Shown one piece after another: positions 63,452-64,000 of a stretch of DNA of 64,000 bases. This DNA comes from Zizania palustris (Eukaryota > Streptophyta > Magnoliopsida > Poales > Poaceae): NCBI GenBank assembly GCA_019279435.1, contig JAAALK010000082.1, positions 11,672,594 through 11,736,593 on the forward strand. Reading direction: 5' to 3'. The notes beneath the pieces are model-generated. The model was not told the origin of the DNA and made no database searches. It saw only the letters and a list, made by a program, of their open reading frames with translations. Position numbers and translations under genes: made by a program. Numbering within the stretch: the first letter of the stretch is position 1; each line of letters opens with the position of its first letter.

Positions 63452-64000
63452 TACACTCTTGATTATAATAAGCTAGCACAATATGTTTGATTATTTGTTT
63501 CAGCTTATAAAAATAAATGGGATTACTGTAAGCTAAAACAAAGTCAATCAACCCACTTGTGCAAGCAGGCTACGCAATCAGGCCATGCGCATTATGCTAG
63601 CACAACTCAGCGGGCCGAGAACCAAGGTGGAGAAGGGATGACAATGGGACCCGAAATCTAATTCTCGGTGGGAAAAACTCCATTAGGGACTGAAAGTGGG
63701 ATAAATTTAGTACAAATAGGAATGAAATTGATAGAAAAACAGTCCCCATCAGATTAGCGGTACCCGCGACGTTATAGAGGTCCATGTGCCATATTCTCCA
63801 TCGGGCCCATATCCTCGAGTTGATACATGGGCCATAGCCCACAAGCAGCACAACCCACAAACGCCACAACCCAATAGGCTAGGTGCACCCAGGCCAGATG
63901 GCCCAATCCCACCACTAGGCCCAAGCGCTAGCACTCCAGCAGTCGCACTGTGAACTTGGTAACCCTAGCCACAATTGTTGCCCGCATGTAGTCCTAGACT
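63452..64000. other. Host flank or older repeat, no gene seen
   Basis: No convincing gene. It includes A/T-rich MITE-like words to about 63540. A stretch then follows (63630-63780) with GGGATGACAATGGGACCC and GGTACCCGCGAC, which resembles repetitive transposon sequence in grasses. Open frames here have no recognisable domains. Confidence 0.4.

Noticed and set aside
63597..63934. Minus-strand open frames at the right end as a host gene
   Set aside because: Short, overlapping, repeat-like sequence without a recognisable domain or promoter.
1..64000. CRISPR array, bacterial operons, riboswitches, rRNA or tRNA genes
   Set aside because: The direct repeats present are short-period tandem arrays without spacers; tRNA-like words are only primer binding sites; gene structure is that of plant retrotransposons.

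Overview
This window is plant nuclear DNA, most likely from a grass of the rice type (Oryza or a relative). I see no host protein gene, rRNA or tRNA gene. Almost every base belongs to a stack of nested LTR retrotransposons: Ty3/gypsy elements of the Tat lineage (two RNase H domains, 0.5 kb LTRs), Sirevirus-like Ty1/copia elements (1.7-2.0 kb LTRs, several polypurine tracts), a CRM-like (centromeric retrotransposon type) gypsy element and a 3.5 kb solo LTR. The grass assignment rests on the element mix and is inference.

Layout. Element A (Tat, minus strand, 1-4438) runs off the left edge with an open gag-pol frame and is inserted in the protease region of element B (Tat, plus strand, from 4439). 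A 1000-N gap (7711-8710) separates two 5133-bp copies (2578-7710 and 8711-13843) that differ only by four single-base homopolymer indels. This looks like one locus assembled twice, so the gap plus one copy (6133 bp) are probably artificial. B continues with a worn integrase (to 14030), four 116-bp tandem repeats, and a spliced gene on the opposite strand (15001-17746) with its own TATA box. Its polypurine tract is split by element E, a young Sirevirus-like copia element (18239-29596, target duplication GAGGG). B ends with its 3' LTR at 29607-30100.

Next come a solo LTR G (30319-33838, duplication TCTCC), an unexplained promoter- or LTR-like module (about 34005-34480), and the 5' part of element C's antisense gene. 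That gene is cut by element D, a decayed Sirevirus-like copia element on the minus strand (35142-46900). D's 5' LTR holds a further solo LTR, F (44959-46651, duplication GCCGC), with a 15-bp tandem array of about 39 units. The rest of element C (Tat, minus strand, heavily mutated) extends to its 5' LTR at 54269-54764.

Element C and the CRM-like element H (54990-60393, duplication CCATT) both sit in the gag gene of an older minus-strand gypsy element I, whose 5' LTR is at 62301-63387. The last 600 bp hold a perfect inverted repeat resembling a MITE and no recognisable gene.

Inferred order of events: I first, then C and H into I; D, G and probably B into C; A and E into B; F into D. The most interesting biology is the antisense, intron-bearing gene carried by the Tat elements, with intron positions shared by B and C. 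Also notable are the gag/pol frame arrangement and amber codons of the Sirevirus-like pair, and the CRM-like element that lost its gag and reverse transcriptase core but kept a 910-codon frame.
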